NCBI GenBank assembly: GCA_963717125.1
Contig: CAVQVG010000017.1
Location: 62,001-126,000 of the forward strand
Length of the DNA: 64,000 bases
Source: RYN-230 sp963717125
GTDB taxonomy: Bacteria > Actinomycetota > Actinomycetes > Streptosporangiales > Streptosporangiaceae
Reading direction: 5' to 3'
The notes beneath the pieces were generated by a model, which saw only the letters and a program-made list of their open reading frames with translations, ran no database searches and was not told the DNA's origin. The position numbers and the translations under genes were made by a program. Shown here piece after piece: positions 1 to 13,447 of the stretch. Each line of letters opens with the position of its first letter. Within the stretch, counting starts at the first letter, position 1.

Positions 1-503
1 AACGTCAGCGTCGCGGTGTTGGGGTAGACGTCGGTGGGGGAGGAGTGAATGCCGCGCAGCGGGGTGGTGAACGAGCCGAACCGGCTCAGCGCGACCGCCA
101 TCGACCAGCGCAGCTCGGCGCAGTACGGGCAGAACTCCGCCCCGATGTACAGCATCTCCGGCTTACCGCCGCTGCTGAGCGAGGAGCCGGAAATCGCCTT
201 CACCGGGTTCGGGTTGAACGACCGGACCGAGCCGCTGCCCACCGCGCTGAGCGCGCTGGCCGGGACGCTGGTCACCAGCCGGACCACGCTGGCGGGCAGC
301 ACCGTGCCGCCCGGCGGGCTGGCCTTGGGCGTCTTCCGCCCGGCGCTGAGCACGACGAAGACCACCACCACGACGACGACCAGGACGATGATGCCGCCGG
401 TGAGGAGCACCCGGTTGCGGATCTGCTGCCGCCGGGCTGCGGCCCGCTGCTCCGCGATCCGGGCCCGCGCGCTCTGCTGCCCGGTTCGCGCCGGCTTGCT
501 CAT
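1..503 (-). CDS. DUF929-family membrane-anchored thioredoxin-like protein (3' end off the window)
   Basis: The reading frame starts at an ATG (503-501) and runs off the left edge, so only the N-terminal 167 residues are visible. A basic, Gln/Arg-rich cytoplasmic stretch of about 32 residues is followed by one very hydrophobic helix with a long valine run (about 33-53) and a Pro/Ser/Gly linker. The extracytoplasmic part then contains IGAEFCPYCAALRW. The CPYC pair inside a predicted thioredoxin-like fold is the hallmark of the DUF929 family of actinobacteria. The role of the family is not established; a redox role outside the membrane is inferred from CxxC only. The start is supported by the basic-then-hydrophobic layout. 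No operon partner is visible. Confidence 0.8.
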   Translation of the reverse strand, partial: MSKPARTGQQSARARIAEQRAAARRQQIRNRVLLTGGIIVLVVVVVVVFVVLSAGRKTPKASPPGGTVLPASVVRLVTSVPASALSAVGSGSVRSFNPNPVKAISGSSLSSGGKPEMLYIGAEFCPYCAELRWSMAVALSRFGSFTTPLRGIHSSPTDVYPNTATLT

Positions 504-629
504 ACCTGCACGTTACCGGGGTGGGCTGGCCGGCAAACTACCCGGCCGGGTAGGGATCCCGGCCGGCTCCAGGGATCATTCCGGCCGGATCATGTCACCG
601 GCTGCGATTCCTACGTAAACCGTCCGTGA

Positions 630-1269
630 ATCCTCGTGGAGGGCGGCGCGAGGCTGGTCCTGGCCACGTCCGTCGTGGAGAACATCGGCGCCGACCCGCT
701 GACCTCGGCCGGCGGCTGCCAGGGCGGCGTTGGCGTCGAGGTGGGCAACTCCTACACCAACCAGCGAAGCGTCGTCCACCGGCATCCTGGTCTACGGCGG
801 CGGCGCGTCGTGCAGCGGCAGTGACCCGCAGTCCGGGCTGGTGCGCAACGCCGGCTTCAGCTTCAACACGCTGAGCAACAACGACGTGGGCATCGCGCTG
901 TTCAACATCAACTCGACGTGCGACAAGTCCGCGCCCACGCCCACCCGGGACGTCGCCTGCTACAACGTGATCAGCAACAGTAACGGCTACCCGGGCGGTG
1001 TCGCGTCGGCCGACGCCAACATCAGCGGGCTGGTCACCAGCACCGGCTACGTGGGCGATCAGGCCGGCGTCAGCGACACCGGCAACCGGGACGTCATCTG
1101 CCGTAACAAGATCAGTGGCGCCGGGTATCAGCCCCGGGACAAGGCCAGTTCGCTGCCCAACCCGCCCAAGCCGGCCTGGGTGCGCCCGGTAGACATCTAC
1201 TCCTACGCCGCCGCCATCCACCCGCTGGTGTCCGGCAACCGCTACGACGGCAAGTCGTACAACCCGTAA
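630..1269 (+). pseudogene. Frameshifted C-terminal remnant of a secreted beta-helix-like protein
   Basis: Two frames encode one continuous-looking product. The first part (from the stop at 627-629 to about 770) reads LVLATSVVENIGADPL and continues to about GNSYTNQRS. After a one-base shift near 765-775 the second frame reads STGILVYGGGASCSGS and continues to NRYDGKSYNP, ending at 1269. Repeated N-x-I/F-S-x-N-x-N patterns and short beta-like repeats resemble right-handed parallel beta-helix proteins, but I cannot name a family. There is no start codon with an RBS and no N-terminal domain, and an in-frame stop precedes the segment. I read it as the tail of a decayed gene. The strong terminator just downstream probably belonged to it. 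Confidence 0.6.
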
Positions 1270-1280
1270 CCCCGGCTGAA

Positions 1281-1323
1281 GACCAGGGCCCGGTCGCCGC
1301 GGCGTGGCGACCGGGCCCTGGTC
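1281..1323 (+). terminator. Perfect 18-bp hairpin terminator after the remnant
   Basis: The arms 1281-1298 and 1306-1323 are fully complementary (GACCAGGGCCCGGTCGCC on the left) around a 7-base loop. There is no T-tract, which is usual for actinobacterial terminators. It starts 11 bases after the stop of the remnant gene. Confidence 0.8.
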
Positions 1324-1805
1324 GTTCGCCCCGGCGCTGAAGGGTTCTCGGCGCACGGGGTGAGCGGAGCCGTTTTCAATCTTGAAGGGGCACGGCGCGA
1401 GGGCTTCGCGAAAGCGTAGGCGCAAGCAGATGGCCAGGATAATACATGTTGAAGATGAGCCTGAATGGCGGGAATTCGCCCGTACGACCTCGGTCAGCGA
1501 GCAACTGGAACACATGATGAGTAAGTTCGCCAGTGAGATCGATGGGATGGAATCCGCCCGGTAGGACCGGTGACGTAGCTGAGCCTGCGGGAATACGCTC
1601 TTGTTCACCGGATAGTCGGCTCGCTGACATCTGATGTTCCGCCAATTCGGCCGCGGCATCGTCGATACGTGGGTGGGTCATCCCTGCCGGGTGACGCGCA
1701 CCGGCTCAGTTCTGCCCGAGACTGGCCCGGTATCAATAAAGCGTGGCGGCGTTGCGGGAAGCGCCGCACGACACCGAGGACGCCGAGATTTCCGGGTGGG
1801 CATGA
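1324..1805. other. Intergenic stretch with one doubtful short ORF
   Basis: No complete gene is supported here. GC content is lower than in the flanking genes. A 44-codon frame at 1430-1564 is listed separately. The opposite-strand frame from 1681 to 1376 has no coding signature. No tRNA or clear promoter was recognised. Confidence 0.5.
1430..1564 (+). pseudogene. Possible response-regulator stub
   Basis: The frame opens MARIIHVEDEPEWREFAR, which is how the first strand and acidic pocket (E-D-E) of a CheY-like receiver domain usually begins. It loses that pattern after about 16 residues and stops after 44. A full receiver needs about 120 residues. It may be a fragment left by deletion, or a chance ORF. 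The neighbours offer no support for a two-component system. Confidence 0.25.
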
Positions 1806-1881
1806 GCGATGAGTGCTGAGAATGACCGGGTCGCTTCATTTGGGCGGATGGAGCACAGTCGGCTTGCGGCAGGGGGCAGCG

Positions 1882-6728
<4,847 letters not shown>

Positions 6729-6799
6729 CCGCGCCTATAGTTCGCCAACCATATCGAAATGGGTTACATCTGGCATAACGTACGCCATCATCTCCTGTC

Positions 6800-6828
6800 C
6801 TGACATGGGTCATGTTTGCTTGTAATAT
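6800..6828 (+). promoter_or_regulatory. Strong sigma-70-type promoter for the unknown gene pair
   Basis: CTGACA (6800-6805) and TAATAT (6823-6828) are separated by 17 bases, a near-consensus housekeeping promoter in an AT-richer stretch. The predicted start of transcription is near 6835, about 88 bases before the ATG at 6923. Confidence 0.6.
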
Positions 6829-6922
6829 TGTCCCTTGACGGGAGACCAGCCTACGTCGATCGACGTCGCCGTCGCCAGCCGGGTTGGCTAATGGGGGAGG
6901 CTGGGTGGGGGAGGGGACAATT

Positions 6923-8371
6923 ATGTCAGGCGTTGATGGTGCGCTCGCTCGGCTGATCCTTGTTGACGTCATGTGGTCGGAATGGGTTCCGGAGCGGGAC
7001 CAGCATAAGTACGAGAACATCGTGAACAAGTTCCTGCCGGTATGCATGCCCCGGTCCGGCGGCTCCGATTACGCCTACCTTCATGAGTGTCATGCCATGG
7101 GTGACGCCAGAGATACCACCTGGACAGATCAGGTGGCTGCGTATGAGTTACCACCCAAAGATCACTGTAAATGGCCGGAGCGCTGGCTGGGCGGGAACGA
7201 CTGGCAGAACGGGGGCCAATCCTTTTCCGGTCTGGCTGCGCAGGAGAGCGGCGGCGCTCCGATTCACCGGGTGAGCGAATGGGGGGATATGTTCCGCACC
7301 CGTATCTTTATGGGTGCCGACTGCTACCGGACTGCCCTAGGATATAAGGGAAAAGCCACCTACTGGATCCTCATTGACATGCGTTTCCAGGAGTTGCCCC
7401 TCGGCTCAGTCCTCTGGCATACCTCGCTGTCCGTATGGAGCCATCACCCGCGCAGCTGGCATCATTGCCCGCGGCAGGTCCGCCGCTCCCCTTCACGAAG
7501 CCTGTCACTTACCGAGATGCAGGATCTCATCAGGGACTGGGAAAGAACGCGAAGCACGTTCCAGCGGCTTATCAGCTCGCCTGACGATCAGCCGCTGCGG
7601 GTCTTCGGCCGTTCCTATCTTCCGCCTAGCTTCCTGGTCGCGGTCCCTGACCCGAGCGGCACTGCCGCGAGCGGAGATGTAGCGGAAACTGCCAATCAGC
7701 TCACTGCGCTACGGCAGATGTCCAATGAGATCGTCTGGACGCAGAATTACGAATCCCTTCCGCATGCCCTGGTAAAAGGCGGGATTCACACGTTTCGCCG
7801 ATTCCTTCCGGCCGGTGACATCGACGTTCCCCGCTACCTGATGATACCTGACACCCAGACCCGGATCCGTGACCCGAAACAGGTGGACGCCTGGCGGGCT
7901 ATTCAGGAGGAAGCGGCCGCCGTAGGGACCAGGATTCTAACCGACCTGGAAGCCTACGCGGCGAATGAGCTGGACGGCATCGACTCGCGGATGCGAATTA
8001 GAGAGAGCCATCTAAAAATCTATAAAGGCGTCGCCGATCAGGCTGGGACGTTGTGGGACGCGCTGGCCCGCCTGCTGCCGGATGCCCGTGGGCGCCGCCT
8101 GGAAATGCTGCACCGCTCGATTGAGCTGATCCATCAGACCCTGTTGCAGGGCGTGGCCGACCTCGATCAGCTGGTCAGGAACATCGATGATGCCCTGTCA
8201 CATATCGAATCCACCGCCGACGAAGTCGCCGACCGTTTTAGCCGCCAGCTGGACCATCCGCCGTCCGGCCGAGAAGGCCAGGTGCTTAGTGACTCCCTCC
8301 GGGGCGGTTATTTCGACCAGTTGCGCCTGGCACGTCGGCGAGGCTTCGGCCACGGCGGCGCGGGTCACTGA
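6923..8371 (+). CDS. Unrecognised large protein, helical C-terminal half (first part of a split gene)
   Basis: I do not recognise this protein. The ATG at 6923 follows GGGGGAGGGGAC; the frame is open 13 codons further upstream without support. The encoded 482 residues have no signal peptide or membrane helix. The first 190 residues are rich in Trp, Cys and His (HECHAM, KDHCKWPERW, GNDWQNGG, WHTSLSVWSHH), suggesting a compact, possibly enzymatic or metal-binding domain. Residues about 200-460 are strongly helical, with a coiled-coil-like stretch (IQEEAAAVGTRILTDLEAY, then LDQLVRNIDDALSHI). The frame ends at 8371, but a second frame carries on with a helix leading into two membrane segments, so the gene is probably one reading unit broken by a one-base shift at about 8340-8350. 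Base composition is clearly less GC-rich than either neighbour, a sign of transfer. Confidence 0.6.
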   Translation: MSGVDGALARLILVDVMWSEWVPERDQHKYENIVNKFLPVCMPRSGGSDYAYLHECHAMGDARDTTWTDQVAAYELPPKDHCKWPERWLGGNDWQNGGQSFSGLAAQESGGAPIHRVSEWGDMFRTRIFMGADCYRTALGYKGKATYWILIDMRFQELPLGSVLWHTSLSVWSHHPRSWHHCPRQVRRSPSRSLSLTEMQDLIRDWERTRSTFQRLISSPDDQPLRVFGRSYLPPSFLVAVPDPSGTAASGDVAETANQLTALRQMSNEIVWTQNYESLPHALVKGGIHTFRRFLPAGDIDVPRYLMIPDTQTRIRDPKQVDAWRAIQEEAAAVGTRILTDLEAYAANELDGIDSRMRIRESHLKIYKGVADQAGTLWDALARLLPDARGRRLEMLHRSIELIHQTLLQGVADLDQLVRNIDDALSHIESTADEVADRFSRQLDHPPSGREGQVLSDSLRGGYFDQLRLARRRGFGHGGAGH

Positions 8372-8402
8372 AAGTTACCGGACGCTGCTGGAGACGATCG
8401 GC

Positions 8403-9230
8403 ATGGCGTTCGACGAGCGCCGGGTACGCGAGGGGGATCGCCTGCAGCGGCCGACTGTCGCAATAGCTCTCGCGTTCGGCATCCTGGGCCTGTCGGGCGT
8501 GGCCCAGGCCACGCTTCCCATCCAGGTAGTGTCTGGGCCCATCGTTCTCATTATGCGGGTGTTTCTCTGGGTCCTGACCTTCGGCGCGATTATCGGCATA
8601 TCGTATCAGGTATGGAAACTGCGCTCGCTGGGACGTGTCGCCCGGCCCAAGTTCGAGCGCCGGTACGAGAAAGTCCGCAACTTCCTGGCTGAAGTCTCCA
8701 CCGACCATCTCGAAAATCTGACTGTTTCCGCCCCTCTCGACCAAACGGAAAATGCCGCATGGTGGTCGAAGATCGACCAGAAGCTGTGTGGCGAGTTCGT
8801 TATTGCCTGGACCGCCGCCTGGCGCACCGTGGACAGCGGGCGAGTCTCTGATCTGGGTTCCTACGACGTGAAGCCGCTACGGAGCCGGGCGGAGACGTGG
8901 ACCCTGCAGGCGCTCATGCTCACCGAGCGGCCGCGCGACTTCAGCCGGTACCCGCTGCCCCGGCTGACCTGCCTTTACCGGATATGTACCGCGAAGGCGC
9001 TGAAGCAATGGCGCACTGCCGACGAGATGCCTAATGCGGACAGCGCCGTGGGGGAAGCTGAGCTGGAAGAGGCTCTGCCTGACCGTAAGTACGGTCTTGT
9101 CTTCAAGAATCTGCTCGCCAACGAACAATGTCTCATGGGTAAAGAGACGGGGCAGCTAGCCGAGGAACTCCTGAACGGTGAGCTGTGGTGTCGCCTCCGC
9201 CTCGAACAAGACCTCTCTCTCGGCCGCTGA
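8403..9230 (+). CDS. Membrane-anchored C-terminal part of the split unknown protein
   Basis: This open frame carries two hydrophobic helices (about PTVAIALAFGILGLSGVAQA, then VLIMRVFLWVLTFGAIIGIS) and a soluble tail of about 200 residues with no known signature. The frame is already open before the ATG at 8403 and reads TESYRTLLETIG directly upstream. That continues the helical style of the preceding gene and supports one original protein split by a shift near 8345. Alternatively the two are separate overlapping genes: GGAG nine bases before the ATG could serve as an RBS. Both parts share the same lower GC content. Topology suggests a cytosolic sensor or effector anchored by a hairpin of helices. 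Function is unknown. Confidence 0.55.
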   Translation: MAFDERRVREGDRLQRPTVAIALAFGILGLSGVAQATLPIQVVSGPIVLIMRVFLWVLTFGAIIGISYQVWKLRSLGRVARPKFERRYEKVRNFLAEVSTDHLENLTVSAPLDQTENAAWWSKIDQKLCGEFVIAWTAAWRTVDSGRVSDLGSYDVKPLRSRAETWTLQALMLTERPRDFSRYPLPRLTCLYRICTAKALKQWRTADEMPNADSAVGEAELEEALPDRKYGLVFKNLLANEQCLMGKETGQLAEELLNGELWCRLRLEQDLSLGR

Positions 9231-9270
9231 CGGCCCGGGCGGTGTACAGCCCGGGCCGCAGTGACAGATC

Positions 9271-10857
9271 ATGCATGTCGTGGCAGTCACGGGCCTGAGT
9301 CGCGCGGCCGATACCCCGGTACTGATAGCCGGGGGCGGCCCGGCCGGCCTGGCCGCCGCGGCGGAACTGGCTCTGCACGGGGTGGCCTGTGTCGTGATCG
9401 AGCCCAGGACGGTCGTCTCGCATCGCCGGCCGCGGGCCAAGACCACCAGCGTGCGGACCATGGAACTCCTGCGCCGGTGGGGGATCGCGGACGCGCTGCG
9501 GGCGGCCGCGCCGCTGCCGGTCGCCTGGTCGCAGCGGGTCACCTTCTGCGAGTCGCTGTCCGGAGCCCGGATCACCGACTTCGAGGGCGCGTTCGGGCTG
9601 ACCACCAAACGGGATGAGCGGTTCGCCGAGGCGGGCCAGCAAGTTCCGCAGCCGGTGGTGGAGGAGGTGCTGCGCGACCACGTCTCCGGCCGGCCCGGCG
9701 TGGACCTGCGGCTCGGCCACATGGTGACCGCCTTGGTCCAGCATGACGGCCTGGTCGCGGCGACGGTGCGGGACAGCGTGGGTGGGGTCTACCGGATCGC
9801 CGCCCGCTACGTGCTCGGCTGCGACGGCGCGGCCGGGATCGTCCGGGACCAGATCGGCGCCCGGTACGCCGGGCACTCCGATCCCCGGCCCAACTTCAAT
9901 GTGGTGTTCCGCGCGCCCGCGCTGGACACGCACCTCGGCCCGGCCGTGCAGTACTGGGTGCTGGGCGCGGCCGCCCCGGGCCTGGTCGGCCGGCTCGACC
10001 AGGCCGGGATATGGTGGGCGATCCTGCCCGGGGTCGAGCCGGAATACGGCACGGCGCACGCCGCGGACCTGATCACCGGCCTGGTCGGCGCCCCAGTCGA
10101 GCACCAGGTGCTGGCCTCTGATCCATGGCTGGCCCGGATGCTGATCGCCGACCGGTTCGCGGACCGCCGGGTGTTCCTCGTCGGCGAGAGCGCGCACGTC
10201 AACCCGCCCTGGGGCGGTCATGGCTTCAACACCTCCGTGGGCGACGCGGTCAACGTGGCCTGGAAGATCGCGGCCGTGGAACATGGCTGGGCGCCGGCCG
10301 GGCTGCTAGCCAGCTACGAGCCAGAACGCCGCGGCGTGATCGAGCAGACCGTGGCCAGCGCGGCCGCCAACATGCGGAACCTGGCCCGCGACCTGCCCCA
10401 GGACGCGCAGGCCATCCAGCGGGCTAAACGGTCCGAGTTCCACAGCCTGGGTCTGGTGCTGGGCTACAGCTACGCCGGGTCGCCGGTCGTCCAGCCCGCG
10501 CCCGGCCCGGCCGTCGATGACGCCGCGGCCCCGGACGTGACCAGCTACACGCCGGACGCCGCGCCGGGTGCGCGGCTGCCGCACCACTGGCTGCCGGACG
10601 GCTCGTCACTGTATGACCGGCTGGGGCCCGGCTTCACCCTGGTCGGGCAGGCCCGCGACGACGCGTCCGGGGTGGCTGCGGTGCTCAGCCACGCTCGGCG
10701 CCGGGGCATCCCGCTGGCCGTGCTGCCCGCGCCGCCGTCCTACCCGTGGCGCCAGGATTTCCTGCTCGTCCGCCCCGACCAGCACATCGCCTGGCGGGCC
10801 GGCCGAGCCGCTGACATCGACCTGGACGTGGTCACCGGCGGCGGTCGCACGGAATGA
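9271..10857 (+). CDS. FAD-dependent aromatic-type monooxygenase (PheA/TfdB family)
   Basis: 528-residue class A flavoprotein hydroxylase. GxGxxG of the FAD-binding fold is at VLIAGGGPAGLAAAAELA (about 16-33), the middle DG motif is GCDGAAGIVRDQIG (about 188-201), and the GD motif is RVFLVGESAHVNPPWGGHGF (about 299-318), where the usual D of GDAAH is replaced by E. A C-terminal thioredoxin-like region is present. Such enzymes hydroxylate aromatic or polyketide substrates with NAD(P)H and O2; the substrate here is unknown. The next gene overlaps by four bases, so the two are coupled. Confidence 0.9.
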   Translation: MHVVAVTGLSRAADTPVLIAGGGPAGLAAAAELALHGVACVVIEPRTVVSHRRPRAKTTSVRTMELLRRWGIADALRAAAPLPVAWSQRVTFCESLSGARITDFEGAFGLTTKRDERFAEAGQQVPQPVVEEVLRDHVSGRPGVDLRLGHMVTALVQHDGLVAATVRDSVGGVYRIAARYVLGCDGAAGIVRDQIGARYAGHSDPRPNFNVVFRAPALDTHLGPAVQYWVLGAAAPGLVGRLDQAGIWWAILPGVEPEYGTAHAADLITGLVGAPVEHQVLASDPWLARMLIADRFADRRVFLVGESAHVNPPWGGHGFNTSVGDAVNVAWKIAAVEHGWAPAGLLASYEPERRGVIEQTVASAAANMRNLARDLPQDAQAIQRAKRSEFHSLGLVLGYSYAGSPVVQPAPGPAVDDAAAPDVTSYTPDAAPGARLPHHWLPDGSSLYDRLGPGFTLVGQARDDASGVAAVLSHARRRGIPLAVLPAPPSYPWRQDFLLVRPDQHIAWRAGRAADIDLDVVTGGGRTE

Positions 10858-11309
10858 GGGTGCGGCACGCTACCGTGCTGCTCGTGGCAGGTGACCTGTT
10901 CGACTCGCGGCCGGCCCGGACGCTCAGAACCGATGTGCCGGTCATGCTGGAGCGGACCCGCGACGAGCTGCCGGCCATCCAGCAGCTGTGGCCCCGGTTC
11001 GAGGACCTGGTCGGACTGCCGGGGCGCAAGATGTACGGCATGGTCGATACCCAGGCCGGCACGTATGCCACCTGCACCCCGGTCCGGGACGGCGATGAGC
11101 CGGGCCGGCTCGGGCTGGAGACCGGCACGCTGCCCGGCGGCTGGTACCTGCGCGCCCTGATCGCTGGCGAGCCGCCCGCGCTGTATGCGCGCATCGGCCC
11201 GGCCATGCAGGCCCTGGCCGCGCTGGCCGCCCCGGCCGATCCCGGCCGCCCGCTCGTCGAGTACTACCGGCGGCACGACCAGATCGAGCTGTGGGTCCCC
11301 GTCGCATGA
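10854..11309 (+). CDS. Small GyrI/effector-binding-like protein
   Basis: 151 residues. The pattern AIQQLWPRFEDLVGLPGRKMYGMVD, then CTPVRDGDEP, LETGTLPGGWYLRALIAG and a final YYRRHDQIELWVPVA matches the SHS2/GyrI-like small-molecule-binding fold, which occurs alone or as the C-terminal domain of AraC/MerR regulators. There is no DNA-binding domain here. Translational coupling to the monooxygenase suggests it binds the same ligand, which is inference only. Confidence 0.7.
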   Translation: MRVRHATVLLVAGDLFDSRPARTLRTDVPVMLERTRDELPAIQQLWPRFEDLVGLPGRKMYGMVDTQAGTYATCTPVRDGDEPGRLGLETGTLPGGWYLRALIAGEPPALYARIGPAMQALAALAAPADPGRPLVEYYRRHDQIELWVPVA

Positions 11310-11310
11310 C

Positions 11311-11332
11311 ATGCCGCGACTGCGTGCGGCAT
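11311..11332. terminator. Short hairpin between convergent genes
   Basis: ATGCCGC (11311-11317) pairs with GCGGCAT (11326-11332) around an 8-base loop, in the 31-base gap between two converging genes. The position suits a bidirectional terminator, but the stem is short. Confidence 0.4.
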
Positions 11333-11340
11333 CCGGACGC

Positions 11341-11892
11341 CTACTCGCCGGTCTCGCCGTCGAGCGACTCCCGGATCAGGTCGGCGTGGCCGTTGTGCCG
11401 GGCGTACTCCTCGACCATGTGGGTGAGGATCCAGCGCAGCGAGACGCGGTCCTGGCCGCCCCATGCCAGGTGCGCCTGGCCGAGCGCCTTGTCCTGACCC
11501 AGGCCGAGCTGCGCCTCGACCACGACCCGGGACCGCCCGGCCCGCTCGGCCCACAGCGCCCGCAGTTCGCCGCCGGAGTCACCGGCCGCGGTCCGCCAAT
11601 CCCAGTCCGGGTCGGCGTCCCAGTCCACGCTGGCCCACGGCTCGGGGGAAGGTTTCTCGGCGGCCACCTCGGTAAACCAGTAATCCTCGACGCAGGCCAG
11701 GTGCTTGAGCATGCCGCCCAGCGTCATCGAGGTCGGTGGCAGCGCCACCCGCAGCTGCTGGTCGCTCAGCCCACGGGTCTTCCACGCCAGCGTCGTCCGC
11801 TGGTATTCCAGGAAGCCGGTCAGCGTGGCCGCCTCGCCCGCTTCATGCGGCGGCTCCGGCCGCCCGTGCTCGTCCGTCTGGATCTCGTCCAT
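11341..11892 (-). CDS. DinB/DUF664-family protein
   Basis: 183 residues from the ATG at 11892 (MDEIQTDEHGRPEPP); the frame stays open upstream, but that extension has no RBS and overlaps the regulatory palindromes at 11959-12003. The sequence shows the four-helix DinB layout: TLTGFLEYQRTTLAWKTRGL, a first His in MLKHLACVEDYWF, and a late pair of His in ILTHMVEEYARHNGHADLI. These three histidines form the metal site in DinB-like proteins. Several relatives are thiol-dependent transferases. The specific function is unknown. Confidence 0.85.
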   Translation of the reverse strand: MDEIQTDEHGRPEPPHEAGEAATLTGFLEYQRTTLAWKTRGLSDQQLRVALPPTSMTLGGMLKHLACVEDYWFTEVAAEKPSPEPWASVDWDADPDWDWRTAAGDSGGELRALWAERAGRSRVVVEAQLGLGQDKALGQAHLAWGGQDRVSLRWILTHMVEEYARHNGHADLIRESLDGETGE

Positions 11893-11958
11893 GACCGCAA
11901 CGCTAGCCGCCCGTGCCGTCAGTCCCCCGGCCGGGCGTCCCGCCGCCCGGCCCACCGT

Positions 11959-12003
11959 GTCAGCATGTGTTGACGCCCACTCGGTCGTCAGCATATGCTG
12001 ACG
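11959..12003 (+). promoter_or_regulatory. Twin palindromic operators over a leaderless promoter
   Basis: GTCAGCATGTGTTGAC (11959-11974) and the perfect palindrome CGTCAGCATATGCTGACG (11986-12003) share the same half-site, with centres 28 bases apart. TTGACG (11970-11975), an 18-base spacer and TATGCT (11994-11999) form a promoter embedded in the two sites. Its +1 would fall on the ATG at 12006. The layout predicts a leaderless, self-repressed transcript. Confidence 0.7.
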
Positions 12004-12005
12004 CA

Positions 12006-12227
12006 ATGCAGTCCACACTCGAGATCGCCGAAGGCGCCGCCAGCCACGACCCCGATGTCGGGCTCCGCGCGGTGGTGGCGCTGCGTGCGCTGACCGAACG
12101 CCTGGAGATCCTCCAGGTGGAGAACGCGCGGCAGCTCGGCTGGTCCTGGCAGGAGATCGCGGAGCGGCTCGGCGTCACCAAGCAGACCGTGCACCGCAAG
12201 CACGGCAAGCGAGTCGGCCACCGGTGA
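12006..12227 (+). CDS. Small helix-turn-helix regulator (sigma region 4-like)
   Basis: 73 residues. The C-terminal half, ENARQLGWSWQEIAERLGVTKQTVHRKHGKR, is a clear HTH of the sigma-70 region 4/MerR-like type, and the N-terminal half is a helix for dimerisation. No RBS lies before the ATG, which sits three bases after a perfect palindrome and at the expected +1 of the promoter, so it is most likely leaderless. Similar small proteins in actinobacteria are encoded beside Clp-N-domain genes; none is adjacent here. It is probably an autorepressor; other targets should carry GTCAGCATATGCTGAC. Confidence 0.8.
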   Translation: MQSTLEIAEGAASHDPDVGLRAVVALRALTERLEILQVENARQLGWSWQEIAERLGVTKQTVHRKHGKRVGHR

Positions 12228-12368
12228 CGCGCGGGCGGCTGACCACGGCCGCGATGTCCTGTCGATTTGCGGCGAGACCGTTCGTCGAGTGGGTAGGACC
12301 GGCAATAATGCGCGTGCGCCGCAGGTGCACTGAGTAACCGCAACTTAGCTGACTGTGGAGGGGAAGTC

Positions 12369-13151
12369 ATGCCTAACCGCACTGTCTACGCCCAGGGCAC
12401 GCCGAACTGGGTTGATCTGCAGACCACCGATACCCAGGCCGCGAAGGCGTTCTACAGCGACCTGTTCGGCTGGGAGTACGACGATCAGGCCATGCCGCAG
12501 GGCGGGGCCTATTCGATGGCCATGCTCCGCGGCGAGGAAGTGGCCGCGATCTCACCGCAATCGCCGGACATGGTCGCCGCCGGCGCGCCGCCGGTGTGGA
12601 ACACCTACCTCGCCGTCGACTCGGTCAACCAGACGGCGGCTCAGGTCGAGGCGGCCGGCGGACAGCTCGCGATGGCGCCATTCGACGTCATGGACGCCGG
12701 GCGGATGGCCTTCGTCATCGACCCGTCCGGCGCCGGGGTGGCGCTGTGGCAGGCCAACAAGCACATCGGCGCCACGCTGGTCAACGAGCCCGGCGCGTTC
12801 ATCTGGAACGAGCTGATCACCGACGACCCAACGGCCGCCGAGTTCTACACCCGGCTGCTCGGCGTGACCACCTCGACCATGGACATGGGAACGGGGGAGT
12901 ACACCCTGTTCCACGCCGGCGGCGACATGATCGGCGGCACCATCCCGCCGCCGATGCCGGGCGTGCCCAACCACTGGCACGTGTACTTCGCGGTCAACGA
13001 CGCGGACGCCACCGGGGCGAAGATCAGCGAGCTGGGCGGCTCGATCCTGGTCGAGCCGTTCGACAGCCCGGTGGGCCGGATCGCCGTTGCCCGTGACCCG
13101 CAGGGGGCCATGTTCAGCGTCATCCAGCCAGCGCCGCCCGAATCCGCCTAA
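12369..13151 (+). CDS. VOC-family protein with two glyoxalase-like domains (Cfp30B type)
   Basis: 260 residues made of two vicinal-oxygen-chelate modules: about 8-125 (GTPNWVDLQTTDTQAAKAFY, then MAFVIDPSGAGVALWQ) and about 140-255 (FIWNELITDDPTAAEFYTRL, then IAVARDPQGAMFSVIQP). The same two-module build is seen in the mycobacterial 27-30 kDa antigen Cfp30B. GGAGGGGAAGTC precedes the ATG. The usual metal ligands of true glyoxalases are only partly present, so a catalytic role is uncertain. It stands alone. Confidence 0.88.
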   Translation: MPNRTVYAQGTPNWVDLQTTDTQAAKAFYSDLFGWEYDDQAMPQGGAYSMAMLRGEEVAAISPQSPDMVAAGAPPVWNTYLAVDSVNQTAAQVEAAGGQLAMAPFDVMDAGRMAFVIDPSGAGVALWQANKHIGATLVNEPGAFIWNELITDDPTAAEFYTRLLGVTTSTMDMGTGEYTLFHAGGDMIGGTIPPPMPGVPNHWHVYFAVNDADATGAKISELGGSILVEPFDSPVGRIAVARDPQGAMFSVIQPAPPESA

Positions 13152-13447
13152 CGCCAGTACGTGGCAGTCGGGAACCATTTCTGATGCCTGGAGGTCCACC
13201 AGCCGCGCCGTGATCATGGCACCGCGAATCGCGCCAGTGCGGGCACCTGCGAGGGGTCAGCTCGCCCAGACCCGGGCATGAGTACCGAAGCGGAACCGGC
13301 CTGTCAGGGGCCGGCCAGGCCAGTGTGGAAGGTACGCATGGCCGCCCCGGCGCGGTTCTTCCGGGATCTTGGTTCCCGTCCTGAACGGACCTGCCCTGCG
13401 CTACGTACTCAGAGTAGGTACGTGATCTCTTTGAGCAGGAGAATGCA

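Noticed and set aside
1376..1681. 101-codon minus-strand ORF
   Set aside because: No family pattern, no RBS, and low third-position G/C bias.
6923..9230. Assignment to a CATRA-type or other known conflict system
   Set aside because: The helical plus membrane layout is suggestive, but I see none of the conserved motifs and no caspase, TPR or NTPase partner gene nearby.
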